Below are positions 29,497 through 38,751 of a DNA stretch of 64,000 bases, one piece after another. The stretch is from Paracoccaceae bacterium (GTDB lineage: Bacteria; Pseudomonadota; Alphaproteobacteria; Rhodobacterales; Rhodobacteraceae): positions 62,001 to 126,000 of the forward strand of contig JASJAU010000016.1 of the NCBI GenBank assembly GCA_030066855.1. The letters are read 5' to 3'. The position numbers and the translations under genes are program-made. Numbering within the stretch: the stretch's first letter is position 1; every line of letters starts with the position of its first letter. The notes under the pieces are model-generated. The model did not search any database and was not told where the DNA came from. It saw nothing but the letters and a program-made list of their open reading frames with translations.

Positions 29497-30660
29497 ATGC
29501 CAGTCATTACGGAAATCGCCGATCTGAAACGGATCTACCGGCGCCGCGTTCCGAAGATGTTTTTCGACTACACCGAAAGCGGGTCGTGGACCGAGCAGAC
29601 GTTTCGCGAGAACACGTCGGATTTCGATCAGATCCGGCTGCGGCAGCGGATTGCCGTGGACATGGCAGGGCGAACGACAGCGACCCAAATGATCGGCGAA
29701 GACGTCTCGATGCCGGTGGCGCTCGCCCCGGTCGGGCTGACGGGCATGCAGAACGCGGATGGCGAGATCAAAGCCGCCCGCGCCGCCGAAAGGTTTGGGG
29801 TGCCCTTTTGTTTGTCGACCATGTCGATCTGTTCGATTGAAGACGTGGCCAAGCATACCTCCAAGCCATTCTGGTTTCAGGTCTACACGCTCAAAGACGA
29901 CGAGTTCATGGAGAACCTCTTTGGTCGGGCGCGGGATGCGGGCTGCTCGGCTCTGGTCATCACCGTTGATCTTCAGGTGCTCGGTCAGCGGCACAAGGAC
30001 CTCAAGAACGGTCTTTCGGCGCCGCCCAAGCTAACCGCGGCGTCCATCGCTAATATGATGACCAAGGTGCCCTGGGGTCTGGAGATGCTGCAGACCAAGC
30101 GGCGGTTTTTTGGCAACGTCGTTGGTCATGCAAAGGGCGTGACCGATCCGTCCTCTCTGTCGTCGTGGACCGCCGAGGCGTTCGACCCTTCGCTCGACTG
30201 GGCCCGTATCAAGCAGTTGATGGAGATGTGGGGCGGCAAGGTGGTTCTGAAAGGCATTCTGGATGTCGAAGACGCAAGGCGCGCCGCCGATCTCGGCGCC
30301 GACGCGATCATCGTGTCGAACCACGGCGGGCGGCAGCTTGACGGCGCTTTGTCGTCGATCCGCATGCTTGAGCCCATCGTTCAGGCCGTCGGCGATCAGG
30401 TCGAGATCTGGTTCGATTCCGGCATCCGCTCGGGCCAAGACGTGCTAAAAGCGGTCGCAATGGGCGCCAAAGGCACGATGATCGGCCGCGCCTGGGTCTA
30501 CGGGCTGGGCGCCATGGGCGAAAAGGGCGTCACCAATGCTCTGGACGTCATTCACAAAGAGCTCGACACCTCCATGGCACTTTGCGGAAAACGCGACATC
30601 GAGGACGTCGACCGGGATATTCTCCTTGTCCCCAAGGGGTTCGCAGGCGTCTGGGAGTGA
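29497..30660 (+). CDS. lldD: FMN-dependent L-lactate dehydrogenase
   Basis: This 387-residue alpha-hydroxy-acid dehydrogenase has a flavin-dependent TIM barrel. Motifs are FDYTESGSWTE near residue 25, PVALAPVGLTGM, QVYTLKDDEF, and the catalytic SNHGGRQLDGA segment with the active His near residue 270, then the phosphate-binding DSGIRSGQDVLKA. It should oxidise L-lactate to pyruvate and pass electrons to the respiratory chain. Related glycolate and mandelate enzymes share the fold, so the substrate is inferred. AAGGGA precedes the ATG. It stands alone after lpd; no lactate permease or lldR regulator is adjacent. Confidence 0.9.
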   Translation: MPVITEIADLKRIYRRRVPKMFFDYTESGSWTEQTFRENTSDFDQIRLRQRIAVDMAGRTTATQMIGEDVSMPVALAPVGLTGMQNADGEIKAARAAERFGVPFCLSTMSICSIEDVAKHTSKPFWFQVYTLKDDEFMENLFGRARDAGCSALVITVDLQVLGQRHKDLKNGLSAPPKLTAASIANMMTKVPWGLEMLQTKRRFFGNVVGHAKGVTDPSSLSSWTAEAFDPSLDWARIKQLMEMWGGKVVLKGILDVEDARRAADLGADAIIVSNHGGRQLDGALSSIRMLEPIVQAVGDQVEIWFDSGIRSGQDVLKAVAMGAKGTMIGRAWVYGLGAMGEKGVTNALDVIHKELDTSMALCGKRDIEDVDRDILLVPKGFAGVWE

Positions 30661-30795
30661 CTTGAGGGAAACGGTTCGCCGGTTCAGAGCGGATTGTTTC
30701 CGACTTGGTGCAAAACTGCCGCGCGAGGCGCCAAAAATCAGCCGGCTTCCGGCCACGATATTGCCGCAATCGCGTCGGGGGCATAGGGTTCGCGC

Positions 30796-31374
30796 ATGGC
30801 TGGCGTGGTTCAACGACTGAGGATCCCGGGGGTTGCCCTGTGCGCGGCGCTCATGGGCGCCGCTGGCGGCGCAAGCGCCCAGCAGTTGCTGGCGGCTGCG
30901 GGTCACACCGAGTTTCCCAGAGAGACCCTTGCCATCGTCGAGGCGACTACGGCGCTCTTCGACGCCGCCGAAGCGGTCGAGAACGAAAGCCCCACCCGGC
31001 CCTTCGCGATCGGACCGATCGCCACTCCGGCAAGCGCGGAGCTGGTTGAAGGCGACGTGGACGCGTTCCGGACTGAGAATGGCCCGGTCCGCAACCTGAT
31101 GGGCTACCGGATCACCTGGTATCCTGTCGAAAGGTTCCTCGGCGCCGTGGATTTCATGGGCACCTGGGACGGCAACCGGAACCTGGTTTGCGGCTACGTG
31201 ACCTGGGACCTGTCCGAACCTGATACGCCGATGCTCGAGGCGGTGTCCGCCCGCTATATCACCAGCCGCGACCTAGACGCTCTGGCCGAGGACGAGGTCG
31301 AGGCGGCGCTTTTGGAGGCGAACTGCGCCTTTGGCGATCTCGACAGGAACTTCGCCGCGTTCCGCGTCGAATAG
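30796..31374 (+). CDS. Periplasmic protein of unknown function
   Basis: This 192-residue protein has a signal peptide (hydrophobic ALCAALMGAAGGASA, cleavage predicted near residue 28). The mature domain includes NLMGYRITWYPVERFLGAVDFMGTWDGNRNLVCGYVTWDL and a late ALLEANCAFGDLDRNF; two Cys residues could form a disulfide. I recognise no named family. It lies between lldD and rplY, on the same strand, with 135 bp before it that contain no evident feature. Confidence 0.7.
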   Translation: MAGVVQRLRIPGVALCAALMGAAGGASAQQLLAAAGHTEFPRETLAIVEATTALFDAAEAVENESPTRPFAIGPIATPASAELVEGDVDAFRTENGPVRNLMGYRITWYPVERFLGAVDFMGTWDGNRNLVCGYVTWDLSEPDTPMLEAVSARYITSRDLDALAEDEVEAALLEANCAFGDLDRNFAAFRVE

Positions 31375-31500
31375 GCTCGCTTCGGCGGCAAGTCTCGCGA
31401 GATATTTCGCTTCCCATCCTTCCGAATCCCGGCTATAGGCCGCGCCTCATGGGCGGACACCCTTGGAGGCCGCCCGACACTGACAATTTGGAGAATACCC

Positions 31501-32178
31501 ATGGCTGGCGAGATCCCTGATCTTCACGCCACGGTACGGACGGGGACAGGCAAGGGGGCCGCTCGTCAAGCTCGCAGAGAAGGGCACGTACCTGGCATCG
31601 TATATGGTGGCGGCGTTGACCCGCTTCCGATCAACATCCCCTTCAACGTTCTGTTCAAGCGCCTGAAGCAAGGCCGGTTCCTAGCGACGCTGTTCAACAT
31701 GAAAGTCGACGGGCACGACGACGTGCGGGTGATCTGCCGCAACGTGCAGCGCGACGTGGTCAAGGACCTGCCCACGCATGTCGATTTCATGCGCCTGAAG
31801 CGGACGTCCAAGATCGCGCTCTTCATCCCTGTGGAAATCGAGGGCGAGGACGATTGCCCCGGCATCCGCCGCGGCGGCGTGCTGACGATGGTCCGCCCGG
31901 AAGTCGAACTGGTCGTGACGGCGGGCGACATCCCCGAAAAGGTGACGCTCAGCATCGCAGGTCTTGAGATCGGCGACTCGGCATCGATCTCGGCCGTTGA
32001 CCTGCCCGCAGGCGCGAAGCCGACGATTGACCGCGACTTCGTGATCGCAACTATCCAGCCGCCTTCGGGCCTTGCCGCTTCGGACGAGGAAGAGGAAGGC
32101 GCGGAACCGGCGGCCGACGAGGTGCCGGTCGCGGGCGAGGAAGCCGAAGAAGGCGAGGCAGAAGCTTCCGAAGAGTAA
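31501..32178 (+). CDS. rplY: 50S ribosomal protein L25/general stress protein Ctc
   Basis: This 225-residue long form (CTC/TL5 type) binds 5S rRNA. The N-terminal L25 domain shows [25 protein letters not shown]. The TL5 beta domain follows with VDFMRLKR and [15 protein letters not shown]. The C-terminal tail from about residue 195 is strongly acidic (Glu/Ala-rich), typical of alphaproteobacterial L25. It is usually followed by pth in related genomes, but here a strong terminator and amgK come next. Confidence 0.95.
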   Translation: MAGEIPDLHATVRTGTGKGAARQARREGHVPGIVYGGGVDPLPINIPFNVLFKRLKQGRFLATLFNMKVDGHDDVRVICRNVQRDVVKDLPTHVDFMRLKRTSKIALFIPVEIEGEDDCPGIRRGGVLTMVRPEVELVVTAGDIPEKVTLSIAGLEIGDSASISAVDLPAGAKPTIDRDFVIATIQPPSGLAASDEEEEGAEPAADEVPVAGEEAEEGEAEASEE

Positions 32179-32196
32179 TTCGGGTCTGTCCCGAGG

Positions 32197-32226
32197 AAAG
32201 GGCGGCGCGGAAGCGCCGCCCTTTTT
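32197..32226 (+). terminator. Rho-independent terminator of rplY
   Basis: A perfect 12-bp stem (AAAGGGCGGCGC / GCGCCGCCCTTT) with GGAA tetraloop and trailing TT lies 19 nt after the rplY stop. Confidence 0.9.
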
Positions 32227-32281
32227 CGTTCCGCGTCAGCCGGCTTGTGTCGGAGTTGGCATTGGGCTTCTCTGTGCGTGC

Positions 32282-33295
32282 ATGAACGAGGCATCAGAGC
32301 AGAGGCTTCGGGACGCTCGCGCTCGCGAGGCGTTCCTGAAATCGATAGGTGTGGACGGCACCGAGGTGATCGCCCTGCCCGGCGACGCCTCTACACGGCG
32401 CTATTTCCGGCTTCCCGGGAAAGGCGCTCTGATTCTACAGGACGACCCGAGCACAGACCATTTTCAGAACTTCGCTCTGATCTCGCGGCACCTGACCAGC
32501 CTCGGCTTCTCCGCCCCGCGTATCCTTGACTGGGACGAAGACCTGGGTCTTGGGCTGATCGAGGATTTCGGCGACCGTACCTACACGCGGCTTCTGGCGT
32601 GCGGCGCCGACGAGGCGCCGCTTTATGAGCTGGCCGTGGACACTCTTTCCGCACTACACGAGGCGCCCGGCGCAGCGGACATTAACCTGCCGGGTTACGA
32701 CCACGCGAGGCTGACGGACGAGGTCGCGCTTCTGCCGATCTGGTTCGCACGGCACGCCTCCGACAAGGACGACCTGTCCGCGTTTGCAGAGCAGCACCAG
32801 ACGCTCTGGTCGGTAGCTCTAAAGGACGTGGCCAGCCGGAGGGAGGTTCTGGTTCTCCGGGATTTTCATGTCGATAACCTGATCCTCCTGGAAAAACGGC
32901 CGGGCGTGGCGGCATGCGGCTTGCTCGATTTTCAGGGCGGTTTGATCGGTTCGGCAGCCTATGACCTCATGTCGGTCCTTCAGGACGCGCGGCGCGACCT
33001 GGACACGGAACTGACGGCGAGACTAGTCAAGCGTTACCTGCGCCAGCGGCATGGCATGGATGAGGCGCGGTTTCTGTCCGACTTCCACGCTCTCGCGGCG
33101 CAGCGGCATGCCAAAATCTTGGGCATCTTTGTCCGGCTCGCTAACCGAGACGGAAAACGACAGTATCTGGAGCACCTTCCCAGAGTCGCGCGGCTCTATG
33201 CCGCGGCGCTCGAGGCCGCCGGACTAACTGAAGTACGCGCCTTGATGGACCAGCATCTTCCTGGCTGGAGTGACCCCTCGCAGTGGACCGCCTGA
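32282..33295 (+). CDS. amgK: AmgK-like aminoglycoside phosphotransferase family kinase
   Basis: This 337-residue kinase of the APH fold is similar to N-acetylmuramate/N-acetylglucosamine kinase AmgK, which works with MurU in cell-wall sugar recycling. It shows LPGDASTRRYFRL (nucleotide loop), GLGLIEDFGDRTYTRLL, the catalytic loop LRDFHVDNLI (HxDxxN type) and the metal-binding LLDFQGGLIGSAAYDLMS. In many relatives the gene lies in a tsaE-amgK-murU cluster. Here neither partner is adjacent, so the exact sugar specificity is inferred from family resemblance. The start at ATG 32282 lacks a clear ribosome binding site. Confidence 0.78.
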   Translation: MNEASEQRLRDARAREAFLKSIGVDGTEVIALPGDASTRRYFRLPGKGALILQDDPSTDHFQNFALISRHLTSLGFSAPRILDWDEDLGLGLIEDFGDRTYTRLLACGADEAPLYELAVDTLSALHEAPGAADINLPGYDHARLTDEVALLPIWFARHASDKDDLSAFAEQHQTLWSVALKDVASRREVLVLRDFHVDNLILLEKRPGVAACGLLDFQGGLIGSAAYDLMSVLQDARRDLDTELTARLVKRYLRQRHGMDEARFLSDFHALAAQRHAKILGIFVRLANRDGKRQYLEHLPRVARLYAAALEAAGLTEVRALMDQHLPGWSDPSQWTA

Positions 33296-33443
33296 GGGAT
33301 CCGCGCGACGAATGCAGGCTTTGCGACGCCTTCGTCCATGGATCTGCAACAGAGAGGGACTCGGCCGCAGGCGCTCCTTGACCTCTGGCGGCGGTTGAGG
33401 TTTCCAGACGCCAAAGCGGCCGTTTAATAGAGGATGCCAGCCG

Positions 33444-34751
33444 ATGAAGATCGCCATTATCGGTACCGGTTACGTCGGCCTTGTTTCCGGTGTTTGTTTG
33501 TCCGATTTCGGCCATGAGGTTGTGTGCGTCGACAAGGATCCTGCAAAGATCGACGCCCTGACTCACGGAAAGGTTCCCATCTACGAGCCAGGGCTCGAGG
33601 ATCTGCTCGCGCGCAATGTCGAGGCGGGCAGGCTGTCTTTCTCAGGCGATTTCGCATCCGCAGTATCGTCCGCAGACGCTGTCTTCATCGCCGTCGGAAC
33701 GCCGACGCGGCGCGGGGACGGGCATGCCGACCTGACCTTCGTCTACGAGGCCGCCGAGGAGATCGGCCGTGCAATCACCGGCTACACGGTGGTTGTCACC
33801 AAATCCACGGTCCCGGTCGGAACGAATGCCGAGGTCGAGCGGCGCATCAAGGCTGTCAATCCGGACGCCGATTTCGATGTCGCGTCCAACCCGGAGTTCC
33901 TGCGGGAAGGCGCTGCGATCGATGATTTCATGCGCCCCGATCGCGTGGTCGTCGGCGTAAGCAGCGAGCGCGCGGCGGACGTCCTCGCCGATGTCTACCG
34001 GCCGCTTTATCTTCGCGACTTCCCGATTGTGGTGACCGATCTGGAAAGCGCCGAAATGATCAAATACGCGGCGAACGCTTTCCTTGCGACCAAAATCACC
34101 TTCATCAACGAGATTGCAGCGCTCTGCGAACGTGTGGGCGCTGACGTCAAGCAAGTGTCGCGCGGCATGGGGCTCGACAACAGGATCGGGAACAAGTTTC
34201 TCCATGCCGGGCCGGGTTATGGCGGATCCTGCTTCCCGAAGGACACAAGCGCGCTTGCCCGGATCGGCCAAGAGGCCGGCATGCCCATGCGCATCACCGA
34301 AGCGGTGATGGACGTCAACGATCGCGTCAAACGGCGCATGATCGACAAGGTGATCGACCTTTGCGGCGGGCAGCTTAGCGACCAGCGCATCGTCGTCTAT
34401 GGCGTGACATTCAAACCGAATACCGATGACATGCGCGACGCGCCCAGCCTTACAATTCTTCCCGCTCTGGTGGGGCAAGGGGCCGAGGTCCGGGTCGTCG
34501 ACCCCGAGGGGCGGCGCGAGGGCGAGACGCTTTTGCCCGGCGTCACCTGGTTCGACGATCCCTACGAAGCGGCGACCGGCGCCACAGCAGCCATCCTGCT
34601 GACCGAGTGGAACGAATTCCGCGCGCTAGACCTCGCCCGGCTGAGCGACCGCATGGAGACGCCGCGCATGGCGGATCTTCGCAACATCTATGATCCCGAC
34701 GCCGTCAAGGCAGCTGGTTTCGCTGAATACGTCTCAGTTGGCCGCGCTTAG
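33444..34751 (+). CDS. ugd: UDP-glucose 6-dehydrogenase
   Basis: It makes UDP-glucuronate from UDP-glucose with two NAD. Its 435 residues carry the Rossmann motif IIGTGYVGLVSGVCL at the N-terminus, SNPEFLREGAAIDDF, the catalytic Cys in GPGYGGSCFPKDT near residue 260, and VYGVTFKPNTDDMRDAPS in the C-terminal domain. UDP-glucuronate serves exopolysaccharide, capsule or lipid modification. The gene converges with the HAD-UbiA gene (4-nt overlap of the ends) and lies next to galE, forming a small nucleotide-sugar locus. Confidence 0.95.
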   Translation: MKIAIIGTGYVGLVSGVCLSDFGHEVVCVDKDPAKIDALTHGKVPIYEPGLEDLLARNVEAGRLSFSGDFASAVSSADAVFIAVGTPTRRGDGHADLTFVYEAAEEIGRAITGYTVVVTKSTVPVGTNAEVERRIKAVNPDADFDVASNPEFLREGAAIDDFMRPDRVVVGVSSERAADVLADVYRPLYLRDFPIVVTDLESAEMIKYAANAFLATKITFINEIAALCERVGADVKQVSRGMGLDNRIGNKFLHAGPGYGGSCFPKDTSALARIGQEAGMPMRITEAVMDVNDRVKRRMIDKVIDLCGGQLSDQRIVVYGVTFKPNTDDMRDAPSLTILPALVGQGAEVRVVDPEGRREGETLLPGVTWFDDPYEAATGATAAILLTEWNEFRALDLARLSDRMETPRMADLRNIYDPDAVKAAGFAEYVSVGRA

Positions 34752-36166
34752 GGTGAATACCGGGCCGCAAGCACGACAAGCCCGACGATGCCCGCCCCGC
34801 AAAAAAGGCTGACCTTGTCGGTGACGGCGAAGACGATCGGGTCGTCGGTCATTCTGCCCCGATGGGCGAGCATGACCGCGCGGGAGAGCCAGTAGATCAG
34901 CACCGCGCAGATGCCCCAAAGCGCAGAGGGGAAGGAATAGAGTTCGGCGACCTCGGTCGATGTCAGATAGAGACCGGCGACCAGGACAGACACGTAGCCG
35001 GACGCCAGCGCCATCATCGCGATCAGTGGTAGATCCTCGGGCAGATAGCCCCTTCCCGCCGCCGCGCCGCGCCCCGCGGCGACGACGTCCACAAGTTCGG
35101 CCTGGCGCTTTATTGCAGCGAGCGCAAGGAAGAAGAAGATGGAAAAGCCCAAGAGCCAGACCGACAGAACAATCCCGGTGGCGGCCCCACCTGCGATGAT
35201 CCGAAGCGTGTAGAGCCCCGCCAGCATGCAGATGTCGATGACCGTTTGCCGCTTCAGGAACAGGGAGTAGGCCAGAGTGCAGAGGTAGTAGAAGGCAAGA
35301 ACCAGCAAAAAGACGGGACCCACGAACGCGCCGATCGCCAAACCCGCGAGGAGCAATCCTCCCGACAGCCCGATCCCCCAGGTGATGGGAAGCGCGCCGG
35401 ATGCGAAAGGGCGGTGACGCTTTCGCGGATGGGCGCGGTCCGCTGACAGATCGAGAAGATCGTTCGTCACGTAGACGGACGAAGCTGTCAGGCAGAACGC
35501 CGCGAAGGCCAAAAGAGCAGGGAAAACCGTCGCGACCTCAAGACGATGCGCGAGCAAAAGCGGAATGAAGATCAGCATGTTCTTCAGCCACTGATGCGGT
35601 CTGAGCGCTTTCAGCATAGGCTTGACCAGGCCTTCGCCTTCTGTCGAGAGATGCTTGGCGGGACGGCCCAGCGCGTCAATCCGTCCCCTGAGCGAGGAGC
35701 TTGCGTCCACGCTAACCGCCTCGGCTGCCGCTTTCCATACTGGCAGATCAGCAGTGCTGTCGCCGATATAGGCGAAGCCGTTCTCGCCGTAGCGATCGGT
35801 CAGCACCCTCGCCTTCTCGCGGCCTTTCAGGTTCTGATGGCCGTCCGACGCCAGTACCTCGTCAAAGAGGCCTAAATGGTCGGCGATCCGCTCAGCGACC
35901 TCGCTATGGCTCGCCGTCGCCAGAACCACGCGCGCGCCTTCTGCCTTCCGGGCGCGGATCTCGTCGAGAACCGCGTCGTTGAAAGGCAAAGTCTCGGGAT
36001 CGAAGTCGCCGGCCTCAGACAGCGCCGCCTTAAGCGCCGCCCGCCCCTGGAAACCCGCCGCGACCGCGCCGAGCCCCTTGCTGCCAAGCGCGGACCAGAA
36101 AGTCTCGTGCAGCATGTCGCTTCTCACGAGCGTGCCATCGAGATCCACCGCGAGAACCTGGCTCAT
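34748..36166 (-). CDS. HAD phosphatase-UbiA prenyltransferase fusion protein
   Basis: This 472-residue fusion begins with a HAD domain (residues about 1-185: DLDGTLVRSD with the nucleophile Asp, ATASHSEVAERIADHLG, GDSTADLPVW). It continues as a UbiA membrane domain (about 190-472) with the Asp-rich motif NDLLDLSADRAHP and seven to nine hydrophobic helices. The arrangement resembles decaprenylphosphoryl-5-phosphoribose synthase (UbiA) joined to its phosphatase, which yields decaprenyl-phosphoryl-ribose/arabinose donors in mycobacteria. I infer synthesis of a polyprenyl-linked pentose for surface glycans. The start overlaps the galE stop by 4 nt, so they are coupled. Confidence 0.82.
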   Translation of the reverse strand: MSQVLAVDLDGTLVRSDMLHETFWSALGSKGLGAVAAGFQGRAALKAALSEAGDFDPETLPFNDAVLDEIRARKAEGARVVLATASHSEVAERIADHLGLFDEVLASDGHQNLKGREKARVLTDRYGENGFAYIGDSTADLPVWKAAAEAVSVDASSSLRGRIDALGRPAKHLSTEGEGLVKPMLKALRPHQWLKNMLIFIPLLLAHRLEVATVFPALLAFAAFCLTASSVYVTNDLLDLSADRAHPRKRHRPFASGALPITWGIGLSGGLLLAGLAIGAFVGPVFLLVLAFYYLCTLAYSLFLKRQTVIDICMLAGLYTLRIIAGGAATGIVLSVWLLGFSIFFFLALAAIKRQAELVDVVAAGRGAAAGRGYLPEDLPLIAMMALASGYVSVLVAGLYLTSTEVAELYSFPSALWGICAVLIYWLSRAVMLAHRGRMTDDPIVFAVTDKVSLFCGAGIVGLVVLAARYSP

Positions 36167-37167
36167 GGGACCATCGCCGTCTTGCTGCTCAACTCTGACC
36201 GCTCCGCCTGCATCCAGGCCCAGGAATCAGCGAGAATCCTTTTGAGCTCAGATGCTTGCGGCGACCAGTCGAGCTCATCCGCCGCGCGCCTTGAGCCCGA
36301 AACTAGCCGCACTGCGTCGCCGACGCGGCGCGGGCCTATGCGGACCTTCGGACGGATTCCGACAACCTCTGACGCAGTTTCGATCACTTGTTTGACCGAC
36401 GCGCCGCGACCTGTGCCGAGGTTGTAGACGCGGCTCTCTCCACCGTTCAGCAGGCGCCGCAGCCCCAGAATGTGCGCCTCCACCAGATCGAGAACGTGAA
36501 TGAAGTCGCGAATGCAAGTCCCGTCCGGCGTGGGGTAGTCATCGCCGTGGATGACCATCTCAACCTCGTCTTCTGCCAAGGCGCAAAGCGGCCTGGGCAT
36601 GAGGTGCGTGGCGCCTTGGGTCGCCTGCCCGAGACCATGCGCCGCTTCGGCCCCGGCAACGTTGAAGTACCGGAAGATCACGCTTTTCAACCCATGCGCG
36701 GCGTCGAAATCACCAAGCATCATCTCGCTCGCCCGCTTGGTCACCGCGTAGGGGCTGATCGGGCCGAGCGGGCTGGTCTCGTCGACCTCCCCGTCATCGG
36801 CGGCGGCGTAGACCGCGCATGTGGACGAATACACCAGCTTGAAGCAGCCGTGGCGGACCATCGCATCGACAAGCGAAAGCGTGCCCGCCACGTTGTTGTC
36901 CCAGTACTTCCCGGGGTCTTCGACGCTTTCGCCCACCTCGATCGCCGCTGCGAAATGCAGGGCCGCTGCGGGCTGGTGGCGCGAGAACACCTCGGCGAGC
37001 CGCGCTGCGTCCCGCACATCGCCCTCCTCGAACGGACCCCAGCGCACCCGGCCGCGACGGCCCTTTGAGAGGTTGTCGAACACCACAGGCGTGAATCCGG
37101 CCGCGGCAAGCCGCATAGCGGCATAGCTGCCAATGTAACCGGCCCCGCCCGTGATCAGGATGTTCAT
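36163..37167 (-). CDS. galE: UDP-glucose 4-epimerase
   Basis: This 334-residue extended SDR has the NAD-binding GGAGYIGSYAA at residues 7-17 and the catalytic YAVTK (Tyr/Lys) near residue 150. It also has VYSSTCAVY and the typical YFNVAGAEAAHGLGQ and YPTPDGTCIRDFIHVLDL blocks of GalE. It interconverts UDP-glucose and UDP-galactose. It is upstream of, and overlaps, the HAD-UbiA gene. A truncated Gfo/Idh gene ends 39 nt upstream, so it may receive transcription from the sugar-catabolic operon. Confidence 0.92.
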   Translation of the reverse strand: MNILITGGAGYIGSYAAMRLAAAGFTPVVFDNLSKGRRGRVRWGPFEEGDVRDAARLAEVFSRHQPAAALHFAAAIEVGESVEDPGKYWDNNVAGTLSLVDAMVRHGCFKLVYSSTCAVYAAADDGEVDETSPLGPISPYAVTKRASEMMLGDFDAAHGLKSVIFRYFNVAGAEAAHGLGQATQGATHLMPRPLCALAEDEVEMVIHGDDYPTPDGTCIRDFIHVLDLVEAHILGLRRLLNGGESRVYNLGTGRGASVKQVIETASEVVGIRPKVRIGPRRVGDAVRLVSGSRRAADELDWSPQASELKRILADSWAWMQAERSELSSKTAMVP

Positions 37168-37206
37168 CGTCTGCTCTCAACCGCTCTTTTCGGCGTCGCG
37201 AGCACA

Positions 37207-37599
37207 TTACTCGCCATTTCCGGCGGGACAAAGGCAAACCCTTCGCGCGGGGCAGCGGACCGGAATTCGTGACGCAAGCGTGACTGTCGGGGCTGAAACG
37301 CGATCGGCATCCTGAACGCTGGTCGCGAGCGGCTTTTCGACAAACACATGCGCCGCGGCCTCCATGGCGCGGATAGCGAGGTCGGCATGGCTGTCGGAGT
37401 AGGTCGCGATCACGACAAGATCGGGATTGAGCGCGAGGCCCTCATCGAAACTGTCGAGGAGCGGGTAGCCTTGAAGGTCAGGCGGCAGGTCGCGTGGAGA
37501 TCTGTTGACCAGCCCGCAGATGGCCGACTTGGGGTTATGGTGATGCGCCAGAGCGTGGCTTTGCCCCATATTGCCCAAACCAACGATCAAGACCCGCAT
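37207..37599 (-). pseudogene. Truncated Gfo/Idh/MocA oxidoreductase (N-terminal domain only)
   Basis: The first 98 or so residues form a normal Gfo/Idh/MocA nucleotide-binding domain: VLIVGLGNMGQSHALAHH at the start, DLVVIATYSDSHADLAIRAME, and the family hallmark VEKPLATSVQDADR. After this the frame drifts into Arg/Cys-rich residues and ends at about 130 aa, whereas intact members are 320-400 aa. No continuation is visible in the other frames. The substrate-binding domain appears to be deleted at the junction between the catabolic operon and galE. Confidence 0.75.
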
Positions 37600-37635
37600 G
37601 TCGCCCTGCTCCCTTCATTTCCCGCCCGCAAAGGC

Positions 37636-38751
37636 TCAGCTCTCCAATCGTCGCGCGGCGCCAACGTCAACTTCCCGGCCGGTCGCGCGCGAGCGGACGG
37701 CGGCGAAGGCTAGCGCGAGGGATCTCAGGTTCTCGCGTGCGGAGTTGTTGGGCTCGCGGCCCTCCTCGATGGCTGTAAGCAGCTCGCCCATGGCGCCCCG
37801 AAACCCATCATTGAACCATTGCCCCTCGATCTTGGGCCGCGCGACGCCATCGGCGGTGGTCAGCGTGACCGATTGGGACCCGAGGTCGGGGCCTTCCGAC
37901 GCCAGACTCCCCGCGCTCCCAGAGACGTAAGTCTGATCGCAGGAGCCGCGCACAGTGGCTCCGTTCAGGAAAAGGTTGGCCTGACCGCCTTCAAGCCGGA
38001 TCAGAGCCTGCGCCAGCAGCGGGGACCGGTTCTGCTGGCCGAGCGCGTGATTTCCAGCGGCGTAGACGCTTGTGGCGCGATCGCCGATCAGGGACACGAT
38101 GAAGTCGAACCAGTGAATGCCGAAATCATAAAGCAGGAGATCCTCGATCTCATCAAACGGCGTCTCGGCCGTCCAGCTATGGTCCCAGTGAATGGCAACC
38201 TGAACCGACAGCACGTCGCCGATCAGTCCCGCCATGACGGCGTGGCGCATCCACGACATGTGCGGCGACCAGCGGCCGTTCTGATTGACCGCGAGCCGGA
38301 CGCCCATGTCATCCGCCAGCCTGACGAGATCCTCCCCGACATCGAGGTCATCCACAAATGGCTTCTGGCTGAGCACATGCTTCCCCGCCTTCAACGCCTC
38401 TATGAGGATCGGCGTCCGATGCTCTGGGTGAAGCGTGATATCGACGACATCTATCTCGCTATCGGACAGCATCTTGCGCCAATCGTCTTCGATTCGCGCG
38501 TTCGGGCAGAACTCGGCGGCTTTGGCCCCAGCCTTCGACCGCGTCCGGTTCCAGATCGCGGCCACTTCCCACCCTCCGCTTCGGTAGGCGTCGAGATGGC
38601 TGGCGGAGATGCCTCCTGTGCCGATCAGGCCGATCCTTGGCCGATAGGACTTTGGCGACGGCGGCTGGTAGGGCAGGTCGGGCGCCGCAACCTCCGGCAG
38701 CGCCTCGGACTTCAGGGCATAGGTGTCGGTGTCGGCGGCATCATCGTTCAT
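37636..38751 (-). CDS. Gfo/Idh/MocA family oxidoreductase
   Basis: This 371-residue NAD(P)-dependent sugar or cyclitol dehydrogenase has a Rossmann segment GLIGTGGISASHLDAY near residue 45, preceded by an acidic N-terminal tail. It continues with VVDITLHPEHRTPILIEALKAGKHVLSQKP (the EKP motif appears as QKP) and a C-terminal substrate domain with LLYDFGIHWFDFI. I place the start at ATG 38751, which overlaps the stop of the upstream Gfo gene (ATGA). It is the second of a pair of adjacent dehydrogenases behind the sugar ABC permeases. The replacement of Glu in the EKP motif is worth noting. Confidence 0.85.
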   Translation of the reverse strand: MNDDAADTDTYALKSEALPEVAAPDLPYQPPSPKSYRPRIGLIGTGGISASHLDAYRSGGWEVAAIWNRTRSKAGAKAAEFCPNARIEDDWRKMLSDSEIDVVDITLHPEHRTPILIEALKAGKHVLSQKPFVDDLDVGEDLVRLADDMGVRLAVNQNGRWSPHMSWMRHAVMAGLIGDVLSVQVAIHWDHSWTAETPFDEIEDLLLYDFGIHWFDFIVSLIGDRATSVYAAGNHALGQQNRSPLLAQALIRLEGGQANLFLNGATVRGSCDQTYVSGSAGSLASEGPDLGSQSVTLTTADGVARPKIEGQWFNDGFRGAMGELLTAIEEGREPNNSARENLRSLALAFAAVRSRATGREVDVGAARRLES

